Below are positions 16,685-25,961 of a stretch of 40,044 nt of DNA, piece after piece. The position numbers were made by a program, and so were the translations under genes. Location: NCBI GenBank assembly GCA_030426265.1, contig JAUHYP010000026.1, positions 1 to 40,044 on the forward strand, read 5' to 3'. This DNA comes from Gammaproteobacteria bacterium (GTDB lineage: Bacteria > Pseudomonadota > Gammaproteobacteria > Xanthomonadales > SZUA-36). Within the stretch, counting starts at the first letter, position 1. Each line of letters starts with the position of its first letter. The notes beneath the pieces are model-generated. The model did not search any database. It was not told the origin of the DNA and was given only the letters and a program-made list of their open reading frames with translations.

Positions 16685-17779
16685 ATGGCCGCCGGTTTCC
16701 CCATGAAGGCCTCGCCCGTCGCCCGCCACCCACTGGCGGCGCGCCGCATCCTGAGGCTGGCCTTCGGCGTTTCCGCCTGCCTGCTGACGACCCAGGCGCT
16801 GGCCCTGGACCTGGCCTTCGTCGCCCCTGCGATCACCCTGATGCTGCTCGCCTTGCCCCTGCCGGCGCCGACCATGAAGCAGGGCCTCGTGGTGGTCCTT
16901 GCGCTCCTGCTGCCGATGGTGGCCAGCCTGGCGCTGTTGCCCTTCCTGGTCCATGCCCGCTGGGCGGGCATCCTGCTCATGGCGCTGGCGCTGTTCCACA
17001 CCTTCCATTTCACGGCGCGTGGCGGTCCGGCGGCGCTGGGCGCCTTCATGACCATCGGCCTGACCCTGGTGGTGACGGTGGGCTCGATCTCGCCGGAATT
17101 GCTGGTGCGCCTCATCCAGTATTTCGCGGCCAACGCACTCGCCGGAGTCGCTTTCGTCTGGGTGGCGCATGCCCTGTTGCCCGACCCGGCCGTGGAGGCG
17201 GCGCGCGCAGCGCCCCCCAGGCCGCCGGCGCCCCCGCCCGAGGTCGCTGTGCGAAATGCCCTGCGCGCCCTCATGGTGGTGTTGCCGCTGACCCTGGTGT
17301 TCCTGTTCAGCAGCGCGAGCGCTGCCTACATCCCGGTCATGATCAAGGTGGCCAGCATGGGGCAGCAGGCCACAACGGACCAGAGCCGCCACATGGGTCG
17401 GTCGTTGCTCACTTCCACCGTGTGGGGCGGGGCGGCCGCTTTCGCGGCATGGACCTTGATGCGCGTCTGGCCCGGCCTGTTCACCTACACCCTGGTAATC
17501 GCGCTCGGCGGGCTGGCCTTCGGCGTTCGCATCTTTCGCGGTCCGGCGGTGGCGCCGGACCATGACACCTGGTCCTACGCCTACCTGACCATGCTCGTTT
17601 TGCTGGGCCCGGCGGTGACCGACTCGCCGCTGTCCGATGGCATCGCCTTCGGCAATCGGCTGTTCCTGTTCCTGGTCATCGCCGTTTACGGCACCGCGGC
17701 GGTGGCGATTCACGACGCGTTCTGGGGGCGGCGCCCTGCCGGCACCCAGCCTCTCAACGAACCCGGAAAAACCCCATGA
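16685..17779 (+). CDS. DUF2955 inner-membrane protein (FusB/AaeB-like)
   Basis: A 364-residue polytopic protein with two blocks of hydrophobic helices (residues about 20-165 and 190-350) separated by a Pro/Ala-rich loop (AAPPRPPAPPPEVAV). This is half of the duplicated layout of aromatic-acid exporters such as AaeB. The N-terminal block LRLAFGVSACLLTTQALALDLAFVAPAIT-like sequence is typical of DUF2955. Genes of this family usually sit next to an HlyD adaptor, as here, and likely form the inner-membrane part of the pump. The ATG at 16685 begins six bases after the adaptor stop. The stop overlaps the next gene as ATGA. Confidence 0.82.
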   Translation: MAAGFPMKASPVARHPLAARRILRLAFGVSACLLTTQALALDLAFVAPAITLMLLALPLPAPTMKQGLVVVLALLLPMVASLALLPFLVHARWAGILLMALALFHTFHFTARGGPAALGAFMTIGLTLVVTVGSISPELLVRLIQYFAANALAGVAFVWVAHALLPDPAVEAARAAPPRPPAPPPEVAVRNALRALMVVLPLTLVFLFSSASAAYIPVMIKVASMGQQATTDQSRHMGRSLLTSTVWGGAAAFAAWTLMRVWPGLFTYTLVIALGGLAFGVRIFRGPAVAPDHDTWSYAYLTMLVLLGPAVTDSPLSDGIAFGNRLFLFLVIAVYGTAAVAIHDAFWGRRPAGTQPLNEPGKTP

Positions 17780-18282
17780 ATGAATCCGCTTCCCCGTCAC
17801 GCCGCGAGCGCCTGGCGGAAGAACTGCGCAAGTATTTCCTGATCAGCGCCTATCTGTGGGTGTGCTTCGCCGTGCTCAGCCTGTTCAAGGCGGCGACCCT
17901 GGAGACCGAGGGCATCGACTGGGCCCCGCTGGGTTTCGCCGTGATCCAGGCGCTGGTGCTGGGCAAGTTCATCCTGATCGGGGACGCGCTGAAGGCCGGC
18001 CACCGCGCCGAACACCACCCCCTGCTGCACCGGATTGCCTGGCGCAGCCTGGCGCTGCTGGCGGTGCTGATCGTGTTCAAGGCGTTGGAGGAACTGATCG
18101 TGGGCTGGGCGCACGACAAGTCCTTCGAAACCATCCTCGAAGAGGCGACCGCGCAGCCCCTGTGGGTGCACCTTGCGCCGGTGCTGCTCATGCTGCTGAT
18201 CCTCATTCCCATGATCACGGCTTCGGAAATCCACCGCACCGTCGGCGCCGAGCGGTTTCGCGAATTGCTGCTGGGCCGCTGA
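17776..18282 (+). CDS. Unknown membrane protein of the efflux operon
   Basis: A 168-residue protein with four hydrophobic segments (about residues 20-40, 52-72, 86-106 and 134-155) separated by charged loops. It has a basic N-terminal tail (SPSRRERLAEELRKYF). No motif points to an enzymatic or transport function, and I do not recognise the family. Its four-base overlap with the DUF2955 gene and position as last gene of the operon suggest an accessory role in the pump or in membrane homeostasis. A GC hairpin and T-run follow at 18297-18321. Confidence 0.75.
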   Translation: MNESASPSRRERLAEELRKYFLISAYLWVCFAVLSLFKAATLETEGIDWAPLGFAVIQALVLGKFILIGDALKAGHRAEHHPLLHRIAWRSLALLAVLIVFKALEELIVGWAHDKSFETILEEATAQPLWVHLAPVLLMLLILIPMITASEIHRTVGAERFRELLLGR

Positions 18283-18296
18283 GCTTCGCGGCCGGA

Positions 18297-18321
18297 CGCC
18301 CGAAAGGCGGCGGGCCTTTTT
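18297..18321 (+). terminator. Terminator of the membrane/efflux operon
   Basis: A GC-rich hairpin (either CGCC-CGAAA-GGCG at 18297-18309 or GCCCG 18298-18302 with CGGGC 18311-18315) is followed by TTTTT at 18317-18321. It lies 15 bases after the last operon stop and directly before the thrS promoter. Confidence 0.65.
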
Positions 18322-18349
18322 GGACGCAGGCCCGCCAAGGGCGTACAAT
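18320..18349 (+). promoter_or_regulatory. Sigma-70 promoter of the thrS operon
   Basis: TTGGAC (18320-18325), 18-base spacer, TACAAT (18344-18349). Transcription would begin at about 18356-18357. That is on the ATG of the Thr-rich leader ORF, so the leader would be translated as a leaderless message unless a second promoter lies upstream. Confidence 0.65.
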
Positions 18350-18389
18350 GCGCCTCATGGCACGTAACACGCGAACTACCACCGCCTAG
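18348..18389 (+). CDS. Thr-rich leader peptide upstream of thrS
   Basis: A 13-codon ORF from ATG 18348 (peptide [13 protein letters not shown]), or a 10-codon ORF from the in-frame ATG 18357 ([10 protein letters not shown]), ending at TAG 18387-18389. Four of the last seven sense codons are Thr (ACG, ACT, ACC, ACC), three of them in a row. AAGGG at 18337-18341 lies six bases before ATG 18348. A hairpin followed by a U-rich tract begins 28 bases after the stop. This arrangement is that of ribosome-mediated transcription attenuation, with charged tRNA-Thr as the signal and threonyl-tRNA synthetase as the product. It is recognised from layout alone and is not confirmed by conservation. Confidence 0.55.
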   Translation: MRLMARNTRTTTA

Positions 18390-18403
18390 ACAGGGCCGCA
18401 CAT

Positions 18404-18446
18404 GGCGAATCCCTGGAGGGCGCCGTGTGCGCCTTTCTTGCTTTCT
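18404..18446 (+). terminator. Putative thrS attenuator: antiterminator and terminator hairpins
   Basis: Two mutually exclusive structures can be drawn. Antiterminator: GGCG (18404-18407) with CGCC (18421-18424), closed by CCC (18411-18413) and GGG (18418-18420). Terminator: AGGGCGC (18417-18423), loop CGTGT, GCGCCTT (18429-18435), seven pairs including one G-U, followed by TTTCTTGCTTTCT. Both use the bases 18418-18423, so only one can form. A stretch CGCC at the end of the leader ORF (18383-18386) can pair with GGCG 18404-18407 as the pause structure. Confidence 0.5.
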
Positions 18447-18489
18447 GGAACCACGAAAACCGCGAACGCACACAGCAACGGACAAGACC

Positions 18490-20397
18490 ATGCCAGTGAT
18501 CACCCTGCCGGACGGCAGCCAGCGAAAATTCGAGCAACCCGTCAGCGTCATGGACGTCGCGGCCGACATCGGCCCGGGCCTGGCCAAGGCCACCCTTGGC
18601 GGCGAGGTCGACGGCAAACTGGTGGACGCGGCCTTCAACATCGAGAACGACGCCGCGCTGCGCATCGTCACCTCCCGGGACGAGGAAGGGCTGGACATGA
18701 TCCGCCACTCCACGGCCCACCTGCTGGCCCAGGCCGTCAAACGCCTGTTTCCGGAAGCCCAGGTCACCATCGGCCCGGTGATCGAGGACGGCTTCTATTA
18801 CGACTTCGCCTACGCGCCGGGCTTCACGCCCGAAGACCTCGACCACATCGCCGCGGAGATGCGCCGGCTGGTCAAGGACGCCATTCCGGTGCACCGCGAG
18901 GTCTGGGAACGCGGCCCGGCCATCCAGTTCTTCCGCCAGGAAGGAGAGGCGTACAAGGCCGAGATCATCGAGGACCTGCCCGGTGACGAGGTGCTGTCCA
19001 TCTACCGCCAGGGCGACTTTCTCGACCTGTGCCGCGGCCCTCACGTGCCGAACACCTCCCACCTGGGCCACTTCAAGCTGACCAAGCTGGCCGGCGCCTA
19101 CTGGCGTGGCAAGAGCGACAACGAGATGCTGCAGCGCATCTACGGCACGGCCTGGCCCGACAAGAAGCAGCTGGAGGAATACCTCCACCGGCTGGAGGAA
19201 GCGGAGAAGCGCGACCACCGCCGCCTGGGCCGGCAGCTCGACCTGTTCCACTTCCAGGAAGAAGCGCCGGGCATGGTGTTCTGGCACCCCCGGGGCTGGA
19301 CCGTCTACACCGAGGTGCAGAACTACATCCGCGGACGCCTCCGGGCCGCCGGTTACGGCGAGATCAACACGCCGCAGATGGTCGACCTCTCGCTGTGGGA
19401 AAAATCCGGGCATGCCGCCAAGTACCTGGAGCACATGTTCATCACCGAGAGCGAGGCGCGCACCTACGCCGTCAAGCCGATGAACTGTCCCTGCCACGTG
19501 CAGGTGTTCAACCAGGGGCTGCACAGCTACCGCGACCTGCCGATCCGCTACGCGGAGTTCGGGTCCTGCCACCGCAACGAGGCCTCCGGCGCGTTGCACG
19601 GCCTGATGCGCGTGCGCGGCTTCACCCAGGACGACGCCCATATCTTCTGCACGCCCGACCAGATCCAGGAGGAGGCGGCGGCCTTCATCGAACTGCTGTT
19701 CAGCGTCTACAGGGATTTCGGCTTCGAGGACGTGATCGTCAAGCTGAGCACGCGGCCCGAAAACCGCATCGGCGCGGAAGAAATCTGGGACAAGGCCGAG
19801 GGCGCCCTGCAGGCGGCCCTGGAAGCGAGTGGTATGGAATGGTCGCTCAACCCCGGCGACGGCGCGTTCTACGGTCCGAAGATCGATTTCTCGCTAAAGG
19901 ACACCATCGGTCGCGTGTGGCAGTGCGGCACGCTGCAGCTCGATTTCAACATGCCCGAGCGCCTCGGCGCGCACTACATCGCCGAGGATTCGTCCAAGCA
20001 CACGCCCGTGATGCTGCACCGCGCCATCCTGGGTTCGCTGGAGCGTTTCATCGGGATTCTGATCGAAAACCACGGCGGCAGGATGCCCGCCTGGCTGGCG
20101 CCCGTGCAGGCCGTTGTGCTCAACATCACGGACCGCCAGGCCGATTTCTGCGAGAAAGTCGCCGAAACCCTTGAAAACAAGGGTTTCCGGGTCGATTTGG
20201 ACTTGAGAAACGAGAAGATCGGCTATAAAATCCGCCAGCACACTTTGGCGAGGGTTCCCTACCTTCTTGTCGTGGGCGACCGCGAGGTCGAGGAGGGGGC
20301 TGTCGCCGTGCGCACTCGCGAAGGAGAAGACCTGGGCAGTTTGTCCGTGGACGCCTTCGCTGAACGCCTTGCCGCGGACATTGCGCGGCGAGGGTGA
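18490..20397 (+). CDS. thrS: Threonyl-tRNA synthetase
   Basis: It charges tRNA-Thr. The protein has 635 residues (E. coli 642). The N-terminal TGS domain starts [11 protein letters not shown]. The editing domain carries [13 protein letters not shown] and later [13 protein letters not shown]. The class II catalytic core has [46 protein letters not shown] (motif 2) and [19 protein letters not shown] (motif 3). The anticodon-binding domain ends with [25 protein letters not shown]. The frame is open from GTG 18427, but ATG 18490 gives the conserved MPVITLPDG start. The gene heads the operon thrS-infC-rpmI-rplT-pheS-pheT-ihfA-merR and lies behind a Thr-rich leader and attenuator-like hairpin. Confidence 0.97.
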   Translation: MPVITLPDGSQRKFEQPVSVMDVAADIGPGLAKATLGGEVDGKLVDAAFNIENDAALRIVTSRDEEGLDMIRHSTAHLLAQAVKRLFPEAQVTIGPVIEDGFYYDFAYAPGFTPEDLDHIAAEMRRLVKDAIPVHREVWERGPAIQFFRQEGEAYKAEIIEDLPGDEVLSIYRQGDFLDLCRGPHVPNTSHLGHFKLTKLAGAYWRGKSDNEMLQRIYGTAWPDKKQLEEYLHRLEEAEKRDHRRLGRQLDLFHFQEEAPGMVFWHPRGWTVYTEVQNYIRGRLRAAGYGEINTPQMVDLSLWEKSGHAAKYLEHMFITESEARTYAVKPMNCPCHVQVFNQGLHSYRDLPIRYAEFGSCHRNEASGALHGLMRVRGFTQDDAHIFCTPDQIQEEAAAFIELLFSVYRDFGFEDVIVKLSTRPENRIGAEEIWDKAEGALQAALEASGMEWSLNPGDGAFYGPKIDFSLKDTIGRVWQCGTLQLDFNMPERLGAHYIAEDSSKHTPVMLHRAILGSLERFIGILIENHGGRMPAWLAPVQAVVLNITDRQADFCEKVAETLENKGFRVDLDLRNEKIGYKIRQHTLARVPYLLVVGDREVEEGAVAVRTREGEDLGSLSVDAFAERLAADIARRG

Positions 20398-20424
20398 ACG
20401 GTCAACGAGCAGGGAGTTACAAAC

Positions 20425-20943
20425 ATCGCCTCTAAGAAGGAGTCGCGGCGTAACGAGGAAATCCGTACGCCGAAAGTGAGGGTCATCGACCAGGAGGGAG
20501 AACAGGCCGGGATTTTGTCCATCGACGACGCCATCGCGCTCGCCCAGGAGGCGGGGATGGACCTGGTGGAAATCGCACCCAATTCGGATCCGCCCGTGTG
20601 CCGGATCATGGATTACGGCAAGTTCCGGTTCGAACAGGCCAAGAAAGCCCAGGCGGCCCGCAAGAAGCAGAAAGTGACCCAGGTCAAGGAAGTGAAATTC
20701 CGGCCGGGCACCGAAGAGGCCGACTACCAGGTGAAGATGCGCAACGTGCGCCGCTTCATCGAGGATGGTGACAAGGTCAAGGTGACGCTGCGTTTTCGCG
20801 GTCGTGAAATGGCCCACCAGGAGCTGGGCGCGGAAATGCTGGCCCGCATCCGCGACGACATGGCCGAAGAGGTGGTTGTCGAGCAGTTCCCGAAGATGGA
20901 AGGCCGGCAGATGGTGATGCTGATCAGCCCGAAACGGCAGTAG
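20425..20943 (+). CDS. infC: Translation initiation factor IF-3 (ATC start)
   Basis: IF-3 binds the 30S subunit and rejects incorrect start codons and tRNAs. The conserved region runs from [18 protein letters not shown] through [43 protein letters not shown] and [16 protein letters not shown] to [12 protein letters not shown]. There is no ATG, and the first GTG (20476) would cut off the conserved NEEIRTPKV start. ATC 20425 lies eight bases after a good AGGGAG (20411-20416) and gives 172 residues. Rare AUU/AUC starts are known for infC and allow autoregulation, because IF-3 itself discriminates against them. It follows thrS by 27 bases. Confidence 0.93.
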   Translation: MASKKESRRNEEIRTPKVRVIDQEGEQAGILSIDDAIALAQEAGMDLVEIAPNSDPPVCRIMDYGKFRFEQAKKAQAARKKQKVTQVKEVKFRPGTEEADYQVKMRNVRRFIEDGDKVKVTLRFRGREMAHQELGAEMLARIRDDMAEEVVVEQFPKMEGRQMVMLISPKRQ

Positions 20944-21126
20944 CGGAACCCGGCATTGGCCAGCGCCAGTCGACTGGCGAACGATTTGTACGAGGTGTTG
21001 CAGGAAGCGACGCCACATTTGAAGAAGCGGTACCGAGCAGGGAAGGAAAGCGTGGCGGCACGACAGTGACCCCACCGCTCGGATCACGTGTTAATAGAGA
21101 GGCCCAGAAGGGCCGGGAGCAAGACC
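20944..21126 (+). promoter_or_regulatory. infC-rpmI intergenic leader with perfect palindrome
   Basis: A 183-base spacer, long for this operon. It contains a perfect 16-bp palindrome CGCCAGTC-GACTGGCG (20964-20979). In E. coli, ribosomal protein L20 represses rpmI-rplT by binding an RNA structure made from this part of the transcript, so a comparable control element is plausible here but not demonstrated. GGGAG at 21115-21119 is the rpmI ribosome-binding site. Confidence 0.45.
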
Positions 21127-21324
21127 ATGCCCAAGATGAAAACCAATCGGGGCGCGGCCAAACGTTTCAAGAAAACCGCCAGCGGCGGCTTCAAACGTGG
21201 CCATGCCTTCCATAGCCATATCCTCACCAAGAAGGATCAGAAGCGTAAGCGCGGCCTGCGGGGCACTGACATGATCAGTGACGCCGACAAGAAGTCCGTG
21301 AAACGCATGCTGCCCTACGTCTGA
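21127..21324 (+). CDS. rpmI: 50S ribosomal protein L35
   Basis: A 65-residue basic ribosomal protein. The sequence [20 protein letters not shown], then [21 protein letters not shown] and [11 protein letters not shown], matches L35 along its whole length. The open frame extends upstream to 21088, but ATG 21127 is the conserved start and has GGGAG about seven bases before it. It lies between infC and rplT as in nearly all bacteria. Expression is likely co-regulated with rplT through L20. Confidence 0.97.
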   Translation: MPKMKTNRGAAKRFKKTASGGFKRGHAFHSHILTKKDQKRKRGLRGTDMISDADKKSVKRMLPYV

Positions 21325-21339
21325 CGCGAGGAGAGAACC

Positions 21340-21696
21340 ATGGCACGAGTAAAACGTGGTGTCGTCGCACGCGCACGGCACAAGAAAGTCCTGAAGGAAG
21401 CCAAGGGTTACTACGGCGCCCGCCGCAAGACCTACCGCTCCGCCAAGCAGGCCGTCATCAAGGCCGGCCAGTATTCCTACCGCGACCGTCGCGCCAAGAA
21501 GCGTGAGTTCCGTCGCCTGTGGATTACGCGCATCAACGCCGCGGCCCGTCTGAACGGCCTGTCCTACAGCCGCCTGATGGACGGCCTGAACAAGGCCGAG
21601 ATCGACATCGACCGCAAGGTGCTGGCGGACATCGCCGTGCACGACGCCGTCGCTTTTGCGGCGCTGGCGGAAAAGGCGAAGGCCAGCCTCGGCTAA
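21340..21696 (+). CDS. rplT: 50S ribosomal protein L20
   Basis: A 118-residue protein needed early in 50S assembly and, in E. coli, the translational repressor of its own operon. The full signature is present: [76 protein letters not shown] and [11 protein letters not shown]. The ATG at 21340 is preceded by GAGGAGAG. The gap to rpmI is 15 bases. It is followed by a run of hairpins before pheS. Confidence 0.97.
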   Translation: MARVKRGVVARARHKKVLKEAKGYYGARRKTYRSAKQAVIKAGQYSYRDRRAKKREFRRLWITRINAAARLNGLSYSRLMDGLNKAEIDIDRKVLADIAVHDAVAFAALAEKAKASLG

Positions 21697-21707
21697 GACC
21701 CTGGATT

Positions 21708-22852
<1,145 letters not shown>

Positions 22853-22862
22853 GGGCCCGCGC

Positions 22863-25262
22863 GTGAAAGTCTCCGTCAATTGGCTGAAACGCTGGGTCGA
22901 CCTGGACCTGGATGCCGACGCGCTGGCCGCGGAACTCACCGCTGCGGGCCTGGAGGTCGATACCGTCACGCCGGCGGCCGGCGCCTTCACCGGCGTGGTC
23001 GTGGGCGAGATCGTCGCCTGTGAGCCGCACCCGGATGCCGACAAGCTCCAGCTCTGCCGCGTCAGCGACGGCGGCGGGGAATTGCTGCAGGTGGTCTGTG
23101 GCGCACCGAACGCACGGGCCGGGCTGAAAATGCCATTCGCGCGGGTCGGCGCCGAACTGGATGGGGGCGAGAAAGGCCCGTTCCGGATCAAGAAAGCCAA
23201 GCTGCGGGGCGTCGAGTCCTTCGGCATGTGCTGCTCGGCCCGCGAGTTGGGCCTGTCCGAGGACCATGGCGGCCTGATGGAGCTGCCGGCGGATGCGACC
23301 GTCGGCGAGGACCTGCGCGCCTTCCTCGACCTGGACGACCATGTCGTGGACATCGAGTTGACGCCCAACCGGGCCGACTGCCTGGGCATCAAGGGCCTGT
23401 CGCGAGACGTGGCCGCCATCACCCATGCGCAATGGACGCCGCGGGCGATCGAGCCGGTGTCGCCGGCCCTCGACGACCGCCTGGACATCACCTTGGCGGA
23501 TTCCGCGGACTGCCCGCGCTACGTGGGCCGGATCCTGCGCGGCATCGATCCCTCGGCGCCGTCGCCCCTGTGGCTGCGCGAGGCGCTGCGCCGCAGCGGC
23601 ATCCGCAGCATCAGCGCGGTCGTCGACGCGACCAATTACGTCCTGATGGAACTGGGCCAGCCCATGCACGCCTTCGACCTGGGCGCGCTGAAGGGCGGCA
23701 TCACCGTGCGGCGCGGCCGCAAGGGCGAACAACTGACCCTTCTCGACGGCAAGGTCGTGGACCTGGACGAACACCTGCTCGCCATCTGCGATGACGCCGG
23801 CCCCGTGGCCCTCGCGGGCATCATGGGTGGGCTGGACAGCGGCGTGGGCAATGAAACCACCGACGTGCTGCTCGAATCCGCCTGGTTCGCGCCCGCCACC
23901 ATCATGGGCAAGGCCCGCGATCTGGGCCTGCACACCGACGCCTCGCATCGCTTCGAGCGCGGCGTGGATCCGGAAGGGCAGGTGGCCGCCATGGAACGGA
24001 TCACCGGATTGCTGCTGAAGATCTGCGGCGGCCAGGCCGGCCCCTTGCTGGTGGCCGAAGCACCGGAGCACCTGCCGAAGCGAGCGCCGGTGAACCTGCG
24101 CCTGGCTCGTCTGAACCGCGTCCTGGGCAGCGACCTGGATGCGGCGACCGTCGAGACCATCCTGTCCGGCCTGGGCATGGACCCGGTGGCGGTCGAAGGC
24201 GGCTGGAACGCCACGGCGCCCAGTGCGCGATTCGACATCGCCATCGAGGAAGACCTGATCGAGGAAGTGGCTCGCATTCACGGCTACGACCAGCTGCCCG
24301 CAGCCCTGCCCAGCGGCGAACTGACGCTGCCGGATCTGAGCGAGACCCGCGTCCCGGGCGACGCCGTCCGTGACGCCCTGTGCGCGGCGGACTACCAGGA
24401 AGCCATCACCTACGCCTTCGTGGACCGCGCCCTGCTGCTCAAGCTGCACCTGGAAGGCGGCGCTCTGCCGCTGGCGAACCCGATCTCCTCGGACATGGAC
24501 GTGATGCGCACGGCCCTGCTGCCCGGGCTGCTCAAGGCCCTGGGGCGCAACCTGCGCTACCAGGCCGAACGCGTTCGCCTGTTCGAGACCGGCAAGGTGT
24601 TCCTGCAGGGTGAAGGCCTGGACGAAGTGGAGCGGGTGGCTGCGGTCGCCTGCGGTCCGGCGCTGCCGGAACAGTGGGGCGAGGCCACCCGAAAGGTCGA
24701 CTTCTTCGACCTCAAGGGCGATCTCGAGCGCCTGTTGTCCCTGCGGGGTCTTGTGGGAAGTGTGCGTTTCACCCCCGCAGACCGGCCCTTCCTGCACCCC
24801 GGCCAGGCCGCGGACGTCTGGGTCGATGGACAACTGGCCGGCTGGGTCGGCGCCCTGCATCCCGCCTGCCAGAAGGCGTTGGACCTGAAAGTGCGGGTGC
24901 TGGGTTTCGAGGTGGATTTGAAGGTCATTTCAAATCGCGAAATACCAAGCACGAAACAAATTTCGTCATTCCCTTCCGTACGCAGGGACCTCGCGTTCCT
25001 GGTGCCGGAGGCGGTGGCCTATTCCGAGATCGATGCGCTGGTGCGTGAACTTGCAGGCACTTTGCTCACCGATCTCATCATTTTTGACCAGTTTTCAGGG
25101 CAAGGCGTTGAAAAAGGGTACAAAAGTCTAGCTATTGGCTTGATTTTGCAAGACGTTTCAAGCACTCTTACAGATGAAGTCGTGGAATCCGTGATCGACC
25201 GAGTGGTCAAGGGGCTGGAAACACGACTGGATGCACAGCTCAGAGGTTCGCCATGTCATTGA
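22863..25262 (+). CDS. pheT: Phenylalanyl-tRNA synthetase beta subunit
   Basis: The beta subunit carries tRNA-binding and editing functions, 799 residues (E. coli 795). It starts with [21 protein letters not shown] (GTG 22863). It then shows the EMAP/tRNA-binding fold ([44 protein letters not shown]), the B3/B4 editing region ([30 protein letters not shown]), B5 ([17 protein letters not shown]) and the C-terminal anticodon-binding fold ([21 protein letters not shown]). The 3' 300 bases are clearly AT-richer than the rest of the gene. The stop lies inside ihfA, a 10-base overlap. Confidence 0.96.
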   Translation: MKVSVNWLKRWVDLDLDADALAAELTAAGLEVDTVTPAAGAFTGVVVGEIVACEPHPDADKLQLCRVSDGGGELLQVVCGAPNARAGLKMPFARVGAELDGGEKGPFRIKKAKLRGVESFGMCCSARELGLSEDHGGLMELPADATVGEDLRAFLDLDDHVVDIELTPNRADCLGIKGLSRDVAAITHAQWTPRAIEPVSPALDDRLDITLADSADCPRYVGRILRGIDPSAPSPLWLREALRRSGIRSISAVVDATNYVLMELGQPMHAFDLGALKGGITVRRGRKGEQLTLLDGKVVDLDEHLLAICDDAGPVALAGIMGGLDSGVGNETTDVLLESAWFAPATIMGKARDLGLHTDASHRFERGVDPEGQVAAMERITGLLLKICGGQAGPLLVAEAPEHLPKRAPVNLRLARLNRVLGSDLDAATVETILSGLGMDPVAVEGGWNATAPSARFDIAIEEDLIEEVARIHGYDQLPAALPSGELTLPDLSETRVPGDAVRDALCAADYQEAITYAFVDRALLLKLHLEGGALPLANPISSDMDVMRTALLPGLLKALGRNLRYQAERVRLFETGKVFLQGEGLDEVERVAAVACGPALPEQWGEATRKVDFFDLKGDLERLLSLRGLVGSVRFTPADRPFLHPGQAADVWVDGQLAGWVGALHPACQKALDLKVRVLGFEVDLKVISNREIPSTKQISSFPSVRRDLAFLVPEAVAYSEIDALVRELAGTLLTDLIIFDQFSGQGVEKGYKSLAIGLILQDVSSTLTDEVVESVIDRVVKGLETRLDAQLRGSPCH

Positions 25263-25552
25263 CTAAAGCCGAAATTGCCAACCGTTTGTTCGACGAAGTC
25301 GGTCTCAACAAGCGCGAGGCAAAAGAATTCGTGGACGCCTATTTCGAGACGATCAAGAACGCCCTGGAAGCCGGCGAAAACGTGAAACTCTCTGGCTTTG
25401 GCAACTTCCAGCTGCGTGACAAGAAGCAGCGCCCGGGACGCAACCCCAAGACCGGCGAAGAGATTCCGATCTCCGCCCGTCGCGTGGTGACCTTCCGTCC
25501 CGGCCAGAAACTACGTGCAAGGGTTGAAGCTTATGTTGGATCCGGGGAATGA
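25253..25552 (+). CDS. ihfA: Integration host factor alpha subunit
   Basis: One half of the heterodimeric DNA-bending protein IHF, 99 residues, the normal length. The sequence [29 protein letters not shown] is followed by the DNA-binding arm [39 protein letters not shown]. Position after pheT and before a MerR-type gene is conserved in gammaproteobacteria. The ATG at 25253 overlaps the pheT end by 10 bases. In E. coli, ihfA is also transcribed from promoters inside pheT. The AT-rich stretch upstream here would suit such a promoter, though I see no convincing hexamers. Confidence 0.97.
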   Translation: MSLTKAEIANRLFDEVGLNKREAKEFVDAYFETIKNALEAGENVKLSGFGNFQLRDKKQRPGRNPKTGEEIPISARRVVTFRPGQKLRARVEAYVGSGE

Positions 25553-25889
25553 CAGGGAACTCCCGCCGATCCCGGCGAAGCGCTACTTCACCATCGGTGA
25601 GGTAAGTGAGCTGTGCGGCGTGAAGCCGCACGTGCTGCGCTACTGGGAACAGGAGTTCGATCAGCTCAAGCCGGTCAAGAGAAGGGGAAACCGCCGCTAT
25701 TACCAGCGCGGTGACGTGATCATGATCCGCCAGATCAGGAGCCTGCTGTACGAACAGGGCTTCACGATCAGCGGCGCCCGCCAGAACCTCGAGGGCGCAC
25801 AGGCCAGCGACGATTTTGATCGCAGCCAGCAGATCATCCGCCAGGTGCGGGGTGAGCTCGAGGAAGTCCTGCAGGTGCTCAAGCGTTAG
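25533..25889 (+). CDS. MerR-family transcriptional regulator
   Basis: A 118-residue regulator with an N-terminal winged helix-turn-helix: [42 protein letters not shown] second helical stretch ([28 protein letters not shown]) and a C-terminal dimerisation helix ([16 protein letters not shown]) follow. No effector-binding cysteines are present, so it is not a metal sensor of the MerR/CueR type. This small regulator is a regular neighbour of ihfA, but its targets are generally unknown. ATG 25533 overlaps ihfA by 20 bases. A strong terminator ends the operon 23 bases after its stop. Confidence 0.93.
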   Translation: MLDPGNDRELPPIPAKRYFTIGEVSELCGVKPHVLRYWEQEFDQLKPVKRRGNRRYYQRGDVIMIRQIRSLLYEQGFTISGARQNLEGAQASDDFDRSQQIIRQVRGELEEVLQVLKR

Positions 25890-25911
25890 CAGGGGACCCG
25901 ATCAGAAACTG

Positions 25912-25940
25912 AAAAAGCGGCCAACGGCCGCTTTTTTTTT
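25912..25940 (+). terminator. Strong rho-independent terminator after merR
   Basis: AAAAAGCGGCC (25912-25922), loop AAC, GGCCGC (25926-25931), then nine T. The A-run on the other side makes it usable from the opposite strand too, so it may also end the DUF5916-type gene that converges from 25962. Confidence 0.93.
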
Positions 25941-25961
25941 GTGCCCGCGGAATGCCCGGCC

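Noticed and set aside
18427-18489. N-terminal extension of ThrRS from GTG 18427
   Set aside because: It would start inside the terminator hairpin loop and lacks similarity to Thr[11 protein letters not shown] at 18490 is the conserved start.
20956-21069. TTG-started 37-codon ORF between infC and rpmI, rich in Lys and Arg
   Set aside because: No Shine-Dalgarno, no family resemblance, and it overlaps a perfect palindrome. More likely part of a structured RNA leader.
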